In this document: piece after piece, positions 1 through 8,319 of the stretch
Numbering within the stretch: position 1 is the first letter of the stretch
Layout of the letters: every line of letters begins with the position of its first letter
Position numbers and translations under genes: made by a program
Notes under the pieces: generated by a model
The model's database searches: none
What the model saw: the letters and a program-made list of their open reading frames with translations, nothing else
Told to the model about the DNA's origin: nothing
From: G963704535 sp963704535
Lineage (GTDB): Bacteria > Chloroflexota > Chloroflexia > Chloroflexales > Roseiflexaceae
Length of the DNA stretch: 64,000 nucleotides
NCBI GenBank assembly: GCA_963704535.1
Contig: OY969916.1
Coordinates: 7,936,001-8,000,000 of the forward strand
Direction of reading: 5' to 3'

Positions 1-979
1 CGGCCTGCCAGGCCTTCATCACCGCCTGGTTCAGCGGGTCGGCCCAGTAGGGGCCGCTCACCGGCGCATACAGCGACAGATTGAGCACCCGCACCTTGTA
101 GGTGTCCTTGTTCGCCAGCACCCAATCGATCGCGCTGATCACGTCGCCGTAGGTGCCGGCGCCATCCTTATCCAGCACACGGGCGACCAGCAGGTTGACC
201 TTCGGCGCGACCCCGACCGGCGACAAGTCTTTCGCGGAGCCCTCCAGCAGGTCGGCCGCGCGGTTATCGGCGATCGTCGAGATCACATGGGTGCCGTGGC
301 CGTTCTGGTCGGCGCTGTTACGGGCATTCGCGCCGCTGTTCGCGTTGACATCGACCCCGTTCTCGACGATCCGCGGCAGGAAGTCCCGGTAAACAATGCA
401 GCGCCCATCGTCTTCGGCCACCAGCGTGCCGGTCGGCTCATCCCAGTGCTTCCAATCGTTGGCGCTGCGCATCTTCATAAACCCTGAATCGATTACGGCA
501 ACCGTGACGCCCCAGCCCTGGAGTGGGCGCAGCTTGTAGGCGCCGGTCTCCTGAATCTGCTGGTGCTTGCAGTCTGTTTTGCGGGTGAGGACTTGCTGGT
601 CGTGAAGCGCGGAGGCCCCGGTCGCGGCGGCGGGGTAGAGATAATAGCCGCTAGTTTCGGTTTCTTTGTCGTCTTTTCCGGTGGCCTGCACCAGTGCATT
701 GACGTGCAGCATGATCCAGGGGGTGCGGCGCAGCCAGGCCAGCGCCTGCTGATCGAGAGTCGCCACCACGCCATCGACCAGCGGGAGGCTGCGGGTCACC
801 GCTCCGCCCGCCTGCACCACGGCGGCTGCGGCGGCATCGGCGCTGTCGGCCTGCACAATATACGACCCGGAAGTACCTGATGTGGATGGTGTAACCGATG
901 GAAACGCGGCACTGCCGCAAGCGCAGATGAACAACGCTATGACGAGCAAACGTCTGAGCCGAGTGTCTGAAAACGCCAT
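1..979 (-). CDS. Subtilisin-like serine protease (S8), C-terminus outside window
   Basis: Secreted or lipid-anchored S8 peptidase. The frame is open from an ATG at 979 to the window edge (326 residues). The first 24 residues are a signal sequence with a possible lipobox Cys at 21 (I-C-A-C). Residues of about 40-110 resemble an I9-type inhibitory propeptide. The catalytic Asp lies in AVIDSGF and the catalytic His in NGHGTHVISTIA; the catalytic Ser would lie beyond base 1. The propeptide-catalytic order and motif spacing fit subtilases. It is transcribed leftwards, away from its neighbours, with a 367-base AT-richer gap upstream. Family assignment is firm; the substrate is unknown. Confidence 0.88.
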   Translation of the reverse strand, partial: MAFSDTRLRRLLVIALFICACGSAAFPSVTPSTSGTSGSYIVQADSADAAAAAVVQAGGAVTRSLPLVDGVVATLDQQALAWLRRTPWIMLHVNALVQATGKDDKETETSGYYLYPAAATGASALHDQQVLTRKTDCKHQQIQETGAYKLRPLQGWGVTVAVIDSGFMKMRSANDWKHWDEPTGTLVAEDDGRCIVYRDFLPRIVENGVDVNANSGANARNSADQNGHGTHVISTIADNRAADLLEGSAKDLSPVGVAPKVNLLVARVLDKDGAGTYGDVISAIDWVLANKDTYKVRVLNLSLYAPVSGPYWADPLNQAVMKAWQA

Positions 980-1174
980 TGAAACCCCCTCATAATTAGA
1001 GCGCGGCGTTCTAGTCCTTTTGCGAATGTAACAAAGACGGAAATAAGGACTGATGCCCTATTGTAATCTGAAAGTATCGCTAAAACAATAGTTTTTCATC
1101 AACGAGCATCCATCGTAATGTCATGTTTAATCTACTGTAATCTTAATTTTAAAACAAGACAAGGTTCTTTGGAG

Positions 1175-1270
1175 TTTTACAGTTCTGAAAAAAGGGGTTT
1201 GAGGGGGCAACCCCCTCAGTCTGCCCCTACCACAATGTACAGTGGAATGGCGTCGCCCGAAACCTTGTCT
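1175..1270 (+). repeat. Family B intergenic repeat, copy 1
   Basis: A roughly 95-base GC-rich element: TTTACAGTTCTGAAAA at one side, a core palindrome (GAGGGGG-caa-CCCCCTC), then a TACAGTGGAATGGCG motif and a CGAAACCTTGTCT tail. The same order recurs at 25756-26000 (three tandem copies), 39344-39445 and 45196-45276. The rest of the 980-1346 gap is AT-rich and holds no gene I can support. Confidence 0.75.
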
Positions 1271-1346
1271 AATGATGATACTCAGCATATCGTACGATAA
1301 TCGGGCGAAAGTATCGATGAAGAAACATCGTTAACCTGAGAGCGCA

Positions 1347-2639
1347 TCAGGCGCATGCCCCCTCCGGGCTCACGTCGTCGGCGGTCGTCTTGGTCTCTGT
1401 AGCACTGACGGCGTTGCGTGGGGGCGGCCACAACAGCAGCGTCAGCACGATACCAGTCGGCACAAAGACCCCCGCGACCACTAGCGCAAGCGTTCGCGGC
1501 GGCCAGCCGGCGTCGGCGGCGACGCCGACGATATAGCTGGAGATCGATGTCGTGAGCATCAGCAGCGCCAGCTCGACGGCGAAAATACGGCCTTGCAGGC
1601 GGTTGGGCACACTGATCTGCAAGAGTGTGGTGCCGAACACCCATTGGACACTTCCGCCGATGTGGGCAAAGATCACCGCACACGCGGCCAGGAACAGCGA
1701 AGGCGCGCCGCTGAACGCGATATAGCCGACGGCGGTGAAAAAGAACGCCGGGCCGATCGCGCGCCGCAGGAACTGGACCGAGTGGCCGCCCCAGCGCTGC
1801 GCGAGCAGCGGCCCGATCCCGGCGCCCACGCCGCGCGCCGCGTACAGCAGCCCAATGCTGAGCGCGCCATCGACGCCGAGCGGGAAGACCTGCCGGCCGA
1901 ACAGGGTCAGCAGTAGCAGGACGCCGCCGCCCATGCTCCACAGCGTCTTGGTCAAAGCGTAGATCGCAATATCGCGCCGGCTGAACATAAACGCGAAGCC
2001 TTCGCGTAGCTCGTGGAGCGGGTGGCGCGGCCGGTGCTCCAGGTGCGCCTCATGGATCGGGACGCGCCAGATCAGCGCTGCCGAGAGCAGAAACGAGGCC
2101 GAGTCGATGATAAAAGCGGCGTCGGTGCCCAGCGTCCCGGCCACCAGCCCGCCCAGCCCGGCGCCGAGCGCCAGCATTGCCGACCAGGTCGCGCCGCTGA
2201 CCCCATTGGCGGCCACAAGCTCCTCGGGCTTGGTCACGTTTGGTACAACCGCCGTGCGGGCCGGCTCGAAGAAAGCTGTCAGCGTGACCTTGAGGATCAT
2301 CGCCACATAGACGATCCAGATCTGGCTGGCATCGCGAACGAGCAGGAACAGCAGCACCAACAGCGCCCGGCCGATATCGGCGGCGATCATCACCAGCTTA
2401 CGCGGCAATCGGTCGATCAGCACGCCCGACCACAGCCCCACGATGGTCGAAGGCAGAAACTGGGCCACCATCAGCGCGCCGACCGCCTGCCCGGAGCCGG
2501 TCAGCCGCAGCAGCAGCGCATAGAGCGCGATCGAGTCAAACCAATCGCCAAGCTGGCTGACGACCTGGCCGTACCACAGCCGCCGGAACGGCTGGTTGCG
2601 CCGTAGCAGTGCGACGTAACCGATAGATTGTGTGGACAT
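1347..2639 (-). CDS. MFS transporter (MFS_3 / EntS-like efflux type)
   Basis: Membrane transporter of about 430 residues with roughly 12 hydrophobic segments. The N-terminus (RRNQPFRRLWYGQVVSQLGD) and the loop SGVLIDRLPRKLVMIAAD are the MFS motif-A region of the MFS_3 group that includes enterobactin exporter EntS and macrolide exporters. I start it at the ATG at 2639 (MSTQSIGYV); an in-frame TTG at 2678 would add 13 residues but lies inside a hairpin. Transcribed in the same direction as the hypothetical membrane gene upstream but separated by that hairpin. Substrate not predictable. Confidence 0.85.
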   Translation of the reverse strand: MSTQSIGYVALLRRNQPFRRLWYGQVVSQLGDWFDSIALYALLLRLTGSGQAVGALMVAQFLPSTIVGLWSGVLIDRLPRKLVMIAADIGRALLVLLFLLVRDASQIWIVYVAMILKVTLTAFFEPARTAVVPNVTKPEELVAANGVSGATWSAMLALGAGLGGLVAGTLGTDAAFIIDSASFLLSAALIWRVPIHEAHLEHRPRHPLHELREGFAFMFSRRDIAIYALTKTLWSMGGGVLLLLTLFGRQVFPLGVDGALSIGLLYAARGVGAGIGPLLAQRWGGHSVQFLRRAIGPAFFFTAVGYIAFSGAPSLFLAACAVIFAHIGGSVQWVFGTTLLQISVPNRLQGRIFAVELALLMLTTSISSYIVGVAADAGWPPRTLALVVAGVFVPTGIVLTLLLWPPPRNAVSATETKTTADDVSPEGACA

Positions 2640-2658
2640 ATTATTCAGAATTTCTACG

Positions 2659-2697
2659 CACTTGGCGGGGTAGCGCAATGCGCCACCCCGCCAAGTG
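2659..2697 (-). terminator. Hairpin between hypothetical gene and MFS gene
   Basis: Arms CACTTGGCGGGGT (2659-2671) and ACCCCGCCAAGTG (2685-2697) pair perfectly; an inner GCGCA/TGCGC pair nearly closes the loop. It sits just 3' of the leftward gene ending at 2723. There is no clear U-tract, so it may be an attenuating or RNA-stabilising structure rather than an intrinsic terminator. Confidence 0.5.
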
Positions 2698-2722
2698 GGC
2701 TAGCAAACTCGGCTGTCTCGTT

Positions 2723-3358
2723 CTAGCCGAAGCTTTCGAGCATACGTCGCTCCGACGGCCGAAGCTGGAAGGTCTCGACTAGCTCGGCGAACGCCCTGGC
2801 ATCGCCACCCAGCAGCGCGTCCGGCACCAGCACGTGGTAGCCGGTCTGCGTATGGTTGGCCGCCAGCGCTTCGGTGAGCAGCCGATCGTCCATGCGCCGG
2901 TAGGGGCGCAGTAGCGACTCGATCAGCCGCAGCGCGCGGGCGATCAGCCCCCGGCCGGCCGGCAGCCGCTCCTCGAAGCTCTGGACGTAGGGCCGCACAT
3001 CCCGCAGCACGATGCCGAGCTGCTGCCGGCTGCCGACCGTGAAGAGGTTGGCGCGATGATCGCAGGTTCCCACACGCTCGATATTGTTCCACGCGATGAA
3101 CGCCGACGAGTGACCCAGGTTCAGCAGCAGCCCTTTGGTGTCGAACACGATTCCGGCCCGCTGGTCGTTGCTAAGCTGCCAGAACGCCACGCCGATCGCG
3201 ATCAGCAAAAGCGCCAGCAGCAGGACGCCGACGATCAAGAGTGTGATCGCGGGCTGTGTGGCCACCAGCCGGCTGCCATAGACCACGCACCAGGCGCCGA
3301 GCGCCCAGCAGCCGAGCGCGACCACGCGCAGGCGCGGAAGATTGGGAGTGATGCGCAC
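2723..3358 (-). CDS. Hypothetical two-TM protein with C-terminal soluble domain
   Basis: 211 residues. Two membrane segments (about 10-30 and 36-60) are followed by a soluble part with FDTKGLLLNLG and FIAWNNIERVG, which resembles a bacterial PH-like fold seen in STM3941-type membrane proteins; that resemblance is by eye only. It starts at GTG 3358, supported by an upstream GAGGA seven bases away. It precedes the MFS gene but a hairpin separates them. No function is assigned. Confidence 0.7.
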   Translation of the reverse strand: MRITPNLPRLRVVALGCWALGAWCVVYGSRLVATQPAITLLIVGVLLLALLLIAIGVAFWQLSNDQRAGIVFDTKGLLLNLGHSSAFIAWNNIERVGTCDHRANLFTVGSRQQLGIVLRDVRPYVQSFEERLPAGRGLIARALRLIESLLRPYRRMDDRLLTEALAANHTQTGYHVLVPDALLGGDARAFAELVETFQLRPSERRMLESFG

Positions 3359-3513
3359 AGTGTTTATCCTCTGACATTGAAACAGCCAGCGTTATCCCCA
3401 CACGCGGGGACTCATAGCTATGTAGCGTACTTCAATTGTAGGATAGGGCGCCGCCGCCGACAATAGGAGCACGGTACTATCGCGCTGTCCCCAAGTGGCT
3501 CATGCCCTGCCGG

Positions 3514-3996
3514 CTACTGCCCAACCTCAATCAAGACCTTTGGCGGCAGCAGCCAGGCCAGCGCGCCCCCGCCCTGCTCAAGCACATCCAGGTCGACTCG
3601 GCCAAGACCGCCTTTTTTCAGTACCACCTGACTGCCCCCAGTCAGGTCGCCGATCATCCGGCTAAAATCCGGCTCGTGGCCGACGACCATCACGCTCTCG
3701 GCCCAGCGGTGCTGGCCCAGCAGGTCGAGCAGCCGCCCGGTATCGGTGCCAGCGGCCAGCGCATTGACGAGCTGGACCTCCAGGCCCAACTCGCGCGCGA
3801 CGATCTCAGCCGTCTCGCGGGCGCGAACGAGCGGGCTGGAGAGCAAGACCTCCGACCGCACTCCCAGCCGAGCCAGCCCGCGCGCCTCGGCCTGCATCTT
3901 CTCGATGCCCTCCTTGGTCAGCGGGCGGCCCGCGTCGCCTGTCCCAGTCGGCCCGACATCCGCCGCGATGCCGTGGCGGAGAAAGTACAGTCTCAC
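3514..3996 (-). CDS. sixA: Phosphohistidine phosphatase SixA family
   Basis: 160 residues, histidine phosphatase superfamily. The phosphate-accepting RHG is at residues 7-9 (LYFLRHGIA); the LSSPLVRARETAEIV block and the second catalytic His in VVGHEPDFS follow in canonical order. Length matches SixA (about 160). SixA proteins remove phosphate from phosphohistidine on HPt or PTS-type proteins; the partner here is unknown. Divergent from guaA across a 154-base spacer holding a repeat. Confidence 0.88.
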   Translation of the reverse strand: MRLYFLRHGIAADVGPTGTGDAGRPLTKEGIEKMQAEARGLARLGVRSEVLLSSPLVRARETAEIVARELGLEVQLVNALAAGTDTGRLLDLLGQHRWAESVMVVGHEPDFSRMIGDLTGGSQVVLKKGGLGRVDLDVLEQGGGALAWLLPPKVLIEVGQ

Positions 3997-4008
3997 ATCA
4001 ACCTCCTA

Positions 4009-4017
4009 TGCTATAAT
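4009..4017 (+). promoter_or_regulatory. Extended -10 promoter candidate for guaA
   Basis: TGCTATAAT forms an extended -10 about 135 bases before guaA. No convincing -35 is visible. A family A repeat lies between it and the gene. Confidence 0.4.
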
Positions 4018-4032
4018 TCCACTTTCACCCAA

Positions 4033-4134
4033 CCTCTGAAAAGGGGGAGTTTGAGGGGGAGTTGCCCCCTCAAGATCGCTTTCCGTCACAGATTGCGAGT
4101 GAGGCGCGAACCTTTTCAGACCGTTTCTAGAAAG
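4033..4134 (+). repeat. Family A repeat (full-length copy)
   Basis: CTCTGAAAAGGGGGAGTTTG, a core palindrome TTGAGGGGG...CCCCCTCAA, a CACAGATTGCGAG segment and a terminal AACCTTTTCAGACCGTTTCT that is the inverted counterpart of the left end. The full-length form is about 100 bases with terminal inverted repeats, so it looks like a small non-autonomous (MITE-like) element. It sits in the guaA leader. Confidence 0.75.
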
Positions 4135-4150
4135 ACTCAGGAATAGTATT

Positions 4151-5689
4151 ATGACACATTCTGTACCCGTGCTTGACTTTGGGTCCCAGACGGCGCAGCT
4201 AATCGTGCGGCGCGTACGCGAGCTGGGCGTGTATAGCGAGCTTGTGCCCTGCGATGTGAGCGAGGAGACAGTGCGGCGGCTCAATCCGCGCGGCGTGATC
4301 CTTTCGGGCGGCGCGGCCAGCGTGTACGAGCCGGGCGCGCCGCAACTGCCGGCCTGGCTGGTTGGCGCCGGTTTGCCGGTGCTGGGGGTCTGCTATGGGA
4401 TGCAGTTGCAGAGCTACGCGTTGGGCGGGCGGGTGCTGCCAGCGAACGAGCGCGAGTATGGCCCGGCCCTGATCGCCGTCGGCGACGCCGGGCCGCTCCT
4501 GGCCGGCACCCCCGCCGAGCAGCCGGTCTGGATGAGCCACGGCGATCGGATCGACGCGCTGCCGCCAGGCTTTCGCCCGCTGGCCCATAGCTCCAGCACC
4601 CCCTTCGCAGCGATGGGCGACGACGTCCGGCGCTGGTACGGCATCCAGTTTCACCCGGAGGTTGTGCATACCCGCTTTGGCCGCGAGCTGCTGGCCAACT
4701 TCCTGTACGCGATCTGCGGGTGCGAAAACGAGTGGCGCCCGGCCAGCTTCGTGGCCGACGCCGTCGAGCGCATTCGCGCCCAGGTCGGCGACGGCCAGGT
4801 GATCTGCGCGCTCTCCGGCGGCGTCGACTCGGCGGTCGCCGCACTGCTGATCCACCGGGCGGTGGGCGACCAGCTCACCTGCGTGTTTGTCGATAATGGG
4901 CTGCTGCGCCAGGGCGAGGCCGAGCAGGTCGTGGCGACCTTCCGCGAGCACCTCGGCATCCCGCTCGTCGCCGTGAATGCGGCCGAGGAGTTCCTCCAGG
5001 CGCTCGACGGCGTGGGCGACCCAGAGCGCAAGCGCCAGATCATCGGCGAGAAGTTCGTGCGGATCTTCGAGCGCGAGGCCGAGCGGAGCGGCGATGCCCA
5101 GTTCCTGGCCCAGGGCACGCTCTACCCCGACGTGATCGAGAGCCGCGCGCCCGACCGGCAGAAGGGCGTGACGATCAAGACACATCACAATGTCGGTGGA
5201 TTGCCGGCTGATATGCGCCTCAAGCTGGTCGAGCCGCTGCGCTACCTGTTCAAGGACGAGGTGCGCGCGGCCGGGCTTGAGTTGGGGCTGCCGGAGGAGT
5301 GGGTCTGGCGCCACCCGTTCCCTGGCCCTGGCCTGGCTGTGCGGGTGCTTGGCCCGGTCATTTGGGAGCGGCTGGAGACGCTGCGTCGGGCCGACGCGAT
5401 CTTCATCGGCGAGCTGCGGGCGGCCGGGCTGTACCGCGCCACCCAGCAAGCGTTCGCCGTGCTGCTGCCGATCCAGAGCGTCGGCGTGATGGGCGACGGC
5501 CGCACCTACAACGACGTGATCGCGCTGCGGGCCATCACCACCGAGGACTATATGACCGCCGACTGGGCGCGGCTGCCCGAAGATCTGCTGGCGCGGATCA
5601 GCAGCCGGATCGTCAACGAGGTGCCGGGTGTCAACCGGGTCGTCTACGATATCTCGTCCAAGCCGCCGGCGACGATCGAGTGGGAGTAG
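4151..5689 (+). CDS. guaA: GMP synthase (glutamine-hydrolysing)
   Basis: 512 residues, the usual length. Converts XMP, ATP and glutamine to GMP. N-terminal class I glutamine amidotransferase with nucleophile Cys81 (GVCYGMQ) and His168/Glu170 (GIQFHPEVV). Then the ATP-pyrophosphatase P-loop SGGVDS at 222-227 and the C-terminal dimerisation domain ending VVYDISSKPPATIEWE, the characteristic GuaA C-terminus. No riboswitch was recognised upstream. Single-gene unit between repeats. Confidence 0.97.
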   Translation: MTHSVPVLDFGSQTAQLIVRRVRELGVYSELVPCDVSEETVRRLNPRGVILSGGAASVYEPGAPQLPAWLVGAGLPVLGVCYGMQLQSYALGGRVLPANEREYGPALIAVGDAGPLLAGTPAEQPVWMSHGDRIDALPPGFRPLAHSSSTPFAAMGDDVRRWYGIQFHPEVVHTRFGRELLANFLYAICGCENEWRPASFVADAVERIRAQVGDGQVICALSGGVDSAVAALLIHRAVGDQLTCVFVDNGLLRQGEAEQVVATFREHLGIPLVAVNAAEEFLQALDGVGDPERKRQIIGEKFVRIFEREAERSGDAQFLAQGTLYPDVIESRAPDRQKGVTIKTHHNVGGLPADMRLKLVEPLRYLFKDEVRAAGLELGLPEEWVWRHPFPGPGLAVRVLGPVIWERLETLRRADAIFIGELRAAGLYRATQQAFAVLLPIQSVGVMGDGRTYNDVIALRAITTEDYMTADWARLPEDLLARISSRIVNEVPGVNRVVYDISSKPPATIEWE

Positions 5690-5729
5690 GATAGGCCCAA
5701 ACCAATGCGCGCGTGAGCTGCGTTCATTA

Positions 5730-5823
5730 CTATAGCATTCCTAAATGAGTTGTAAAAGGGGGTGTGGGGGAAGCCCCCGCAGAAAAGCCCAATCACTTTT
5801 ACAACTCAGATAGGTTTGCTATA
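5730..5823 (+). repeat. Family C inverted-repeat element, copy 1
   Basis: A roughly 94-base element with about 28-base terminal inverted repeats: CTATAGCATTCCTAAATGAG... at the left and its near-complement ...CTCAGATAGGTTTGCTATA at the right, around a GGGGGAAGCCCCC core. A near-identical copy in opposite orientation lies at 55294-55390. Ends rich in TA suggest an IS630/mariner-type MITE; that is inference. Confidence 0.8.
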
Positions 5824-5860
5824 TGACGGTAGAGGAAAGGTCTCGAAAGGAGCGCGCTCA

Positions 5861-7153
5861 ATGCTCCCACCGAACGCGTTAGCTCCCAATACGCTCATAC
5901 ACAGTCGCTACCAGATCGTGCGCCAGATCGGCCAGGGTGGCATGGGCGCCGTGTACGAGGCGATCGACACCCGGTTGAGCAGCCGGGTAGCGCTGAAGCA
6001 GATGCTGGTCGATGGCGATCAGTTCAGCCGGGCGTTCGAGCGGGAAGCCAAGCTGCTCGCGAACCTGCGCCATCCGGCGCTCCCGCGCGTGACGGACTTT
6101 TTTGTTGATGACGTGGGGCACTTCCTGATTATGGACTTCATTGTTGGCGATGACCTCGGCAAGCTGCTGCATCAGCGCGGAGGGCCATTTCCTGTCGGCG
6201 AGGTGCTGCGCTGGGCCAGCGAAACCCTTGACACGCTGGAATATTTGCACGGCCAGAATCCACCGATTATCCATCGTGACATCAAACCGCAGAATCTGAA
6301 GCTGACGCCGCACGGCAGCCTGAGCCTGCTGGATTTCGGGCTCGCGAAAGGCATTGCGATACTGCCGACGCAGATGGCGACGAGCCGCAGCCTTTTCGGC
6401 TACTCGCCGCAGTATGCGCCGCTTGAGCAGATTCAGGGCACGGGCACCGACGTGCGGAGCGATCTCTACGCGCTGGGCGCAACGCTGTACCACCTGTTCA
6501 CCGGTTTCCCGCCAGCCGACTCCATGTCGCGGGCGGCAGCACTGATTAATGGTCAGCCTTCGCCGCTGCGGCCGGCCCATGAGCTAAATCCGCAGGTGCC
6601 GTACTCAGTCGGCGCTGCGCTCATGCGGGCGCTGGCGATGCGCGCCGACGCGCGGCCGGCCAGCGCCGCCGCTATGCACGCTCTACTGCGCGATGCGCAG
6701 CAGGCCAATGTGACGCCGCCGACGATCGCTATCACCCCGCCGCCCGCCCTGCCGACGATCCCGGCCAACCCGCGGCCTGTCCCGGCACCCCCGCCAATCA
6801 TCCCGGTCAGCCCGCGGCCTGCCTCGCTACCACCACAGCCGATCTATCAGCCGATTCCAGCGTCCCCGGTTTCGCAGGCCAAGCGCCCGTCCTACCTCAA
6901 GGCATTCTTATTGCAGGTGCTGTTTGGCTTCGGCCTATTCGCGGTCGACGGGCGCCGGCGCCGCAAGTGGATCTACCCATTGGTGGTGGCGTATGCGTTT
7001 TTTGATGTGATGCTGGCAGTCAGCGAGCAGCAGCCTTTTAACGGGAACTTCGGCGCTGCGACATTTGTGATTGCGCTGCTGATCTATGCGGCGGGGTTTC
7101 TCGATGTATTGATCACCTGCTGGCTTAGGCGCAGAAAGCCGCACGTTGTATAA
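5861..7153 (+). CDS. Membrane-associated Ser/Thr protein kinase (Hanks type)
   Basis: 430 residues from ATG 5861 (AAAGGAG upstream). Kinase domain at about 15-275: glycine loop IGQGGMGAVYEA, ATP-anchoring Lys46, catalytic HRDIKPQNL (138-146), DFG at 158-160. A Pro-rich linker follows, then two or three hydrophobic segments near the C-terminus with basic flanks, so the kinase is probably anchored by its C-terminus. No PASTA repeats are present. The target is unknown. Its stop codon overlaps a possible TATAAT for the serpin downstream. Confidence 0.92.
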   Translation: MLPPNALAPNTLIHSRYQIVRQIGQGGMGAVYEAIDTRLSSRVALKQMLVDGDQFSRAFEREAKLLANLRHPALPRVTDFFVDDVGHFLIMDFIVGDDLGKLLHQRGGPFPVGEVLRWASETLDTLEYLHGQNPPIIHRDIKPQNLKLTPHGSLSLLDFGLAKGIAILPTQMATSRSLFGYSPQYAPLEQIQGTGTDVRSDLYALGATLYHLFTGFPPADSMSRAAALINGQPSPLRPAHELNPQVPYSVGAALMRALAMRADARPASAAAMHALLRDAQQANVTPPTIAITPPPALPTIPANPRPVPAPPPIIPVSPRPASLPPQPIYQPIPASPVSQAKRPSYLKAFLLQVLFGFGLFAVDGRRRRKWIYPLVVAYAFFDVMLAVSEQQPFNGNFGAATFVIALLIYAAGFLDVLITCWLRRRKPHVV

Positions 7154-7189
7154 TGGCGCAGCGCGTTTAGTTGCCAAAGGAGGCATCCC

Positions 7190-8314
7190 ATGGCCGATCA
7201 AGCGCTTGTAGCCGCCAACACCCGTTTTGCCCTCAAGCTCTATAACCAGATCGTCGGGCAGGGTAGCGGGCGCAACATCTTTATCTCGCCCGCCAGCGTG
7301 TCGCTGGCCCTGGCGATGACCTACAACGGCGCCGAGGGAGCGACCCGCGAGGCGATGGCCGAAGCCCTGGAACTGGCTGGCCTGAGCATGGAGGATGTCA
7401 ATCACGCCAGCGCCGAGCTGCTCCGCTCGCTCCAGCAGGACGACGCCGGGGTCCGGCTGGCGATCGCCAATTCGCTGTGGGCCAGAAAGGGCATCGCATT
7501 CGACCCTGACTTCCTGCGGCGCAACCAGAAATACTACCGGGCGCAGATCGAGGAGCTTGACTTCGCCAGCCCGCGTGCGGCGGCCGTGATCAACGGCTGG
7601 GTCAGCGACCAGACAGAAGGCAAGATCGAGCGGATCATCGATCGGGTTCCGGCCGAGGCGGTGCTGTTCTTGATCAACGCGATCTACTTCAAGGGCGATT
7701 GGACCCACAAGTTCGATAAGCGCAAGACCCGCGAAGATTTCTTCACGCTCCTCGACGGTCGGGAGCAGCAGCACCCGATGATGGCTCAGTCGGGCGAGTT
7801 CTTCTACCAAGAGACCAAGGACTTCCAGGCGATCATGCTGCCCTACGGCGACGGGCGGTTAAGCATGGCGGCCTTCTTGCCGGCCGAGAACTCCAGCCTC
7901 GATGCGTTCCATGAGCGCCTGGACTATGAGCATTGGGCCGAGTGGAAGCAACAGTTCCGCAAGAAGGAGGGGCGCATTGTGCTCCCGCGCTTTAAGCTGG
8001 AGTACGAGGTGTCGCTCAACGATCCGCTGAAGGCGCTCGGCATGGCGGTAGCGTTCGACCCGCGCCAGGCCGATTTCTCGGCGATGTCCCCGGACACGCG
8101 AGTCAACATCGATGAGGTCAAGCACAAGACCTTTGTAGAGGTCAACGAGGAAGGCACCGAGGCCGCAGCGGTGACGGCGGTGAAGATGACGCTGGCCGCG
8201 TTTATGCCGAGCCAGCCATTCAGCATGATCGTCGATCGCCCATTCTTCTGCGCGATTGTGGATAATCAGACCGGGCTGGTGCTGTTTATGGGCTCGATTG
8301 TTGAGCCACGGTAG
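7190..8314 (+). CDS. Serpin-family protease inhibitor
   Basis: 374 residues, full serpin length. Recognisable features are NIFISPASVSLALAMTYNGA near the N-terminus, FLINAIYFKGDW in the shutter region and the hinge VNEEGTEAAAVTAV with small residues at P14-P10, typical of inhibitory serpins. By alignment from the hinge, the scissile bond falls near TLA|A, predicting an elastase- or subtilisin-like target. No signal peptide, so it may act inside the cell, as proposed for several prokaryotic serpins. Strong Shine-Dalgarno (AAAGGAGGC). The next gene begins 5 bases after its stop. Confidence 0.95.
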   Translation: MADQALVAANTRFALKLYNQIVGQGSGRNIFISPASVSLALAMTYNGAEGATREAMAEALELAGLSMEDVNHASAELLRSLQQDDAGVRLAIANSLWARKGIAFDPDFLRRNQKYYRAQIEELDFASPRAAAVINGWVSDQTEGKIERIIDRVPAEAVLFLINAIYFKGDWTHKFDKRKTREDFFTLLDGREQQHPMMAQSGEFFYQETKDFQAIMLPYGDGRLSMAAFLPAENSSLDAFHERLDYEHWAEWKQQFRKKEGRIVLPRFKLEYEVSLNDPLKALGMAVAFDPRQADFSAMSPDTRVNIDEVKHKTFVEVNEEGTEAAAVTAVKMTLAAFMPSQPFSMIVDRPFFCAIVDNQTGLVLFMGSIVEPR

Positions 8315-8319
8315 AGCGT

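Noticed and set aside
4199..5449. 416-codon minus-strand frame across guaA
   Set aside because: Antisense shadow in high-GC DNA; GuaA is complete on the other strand.
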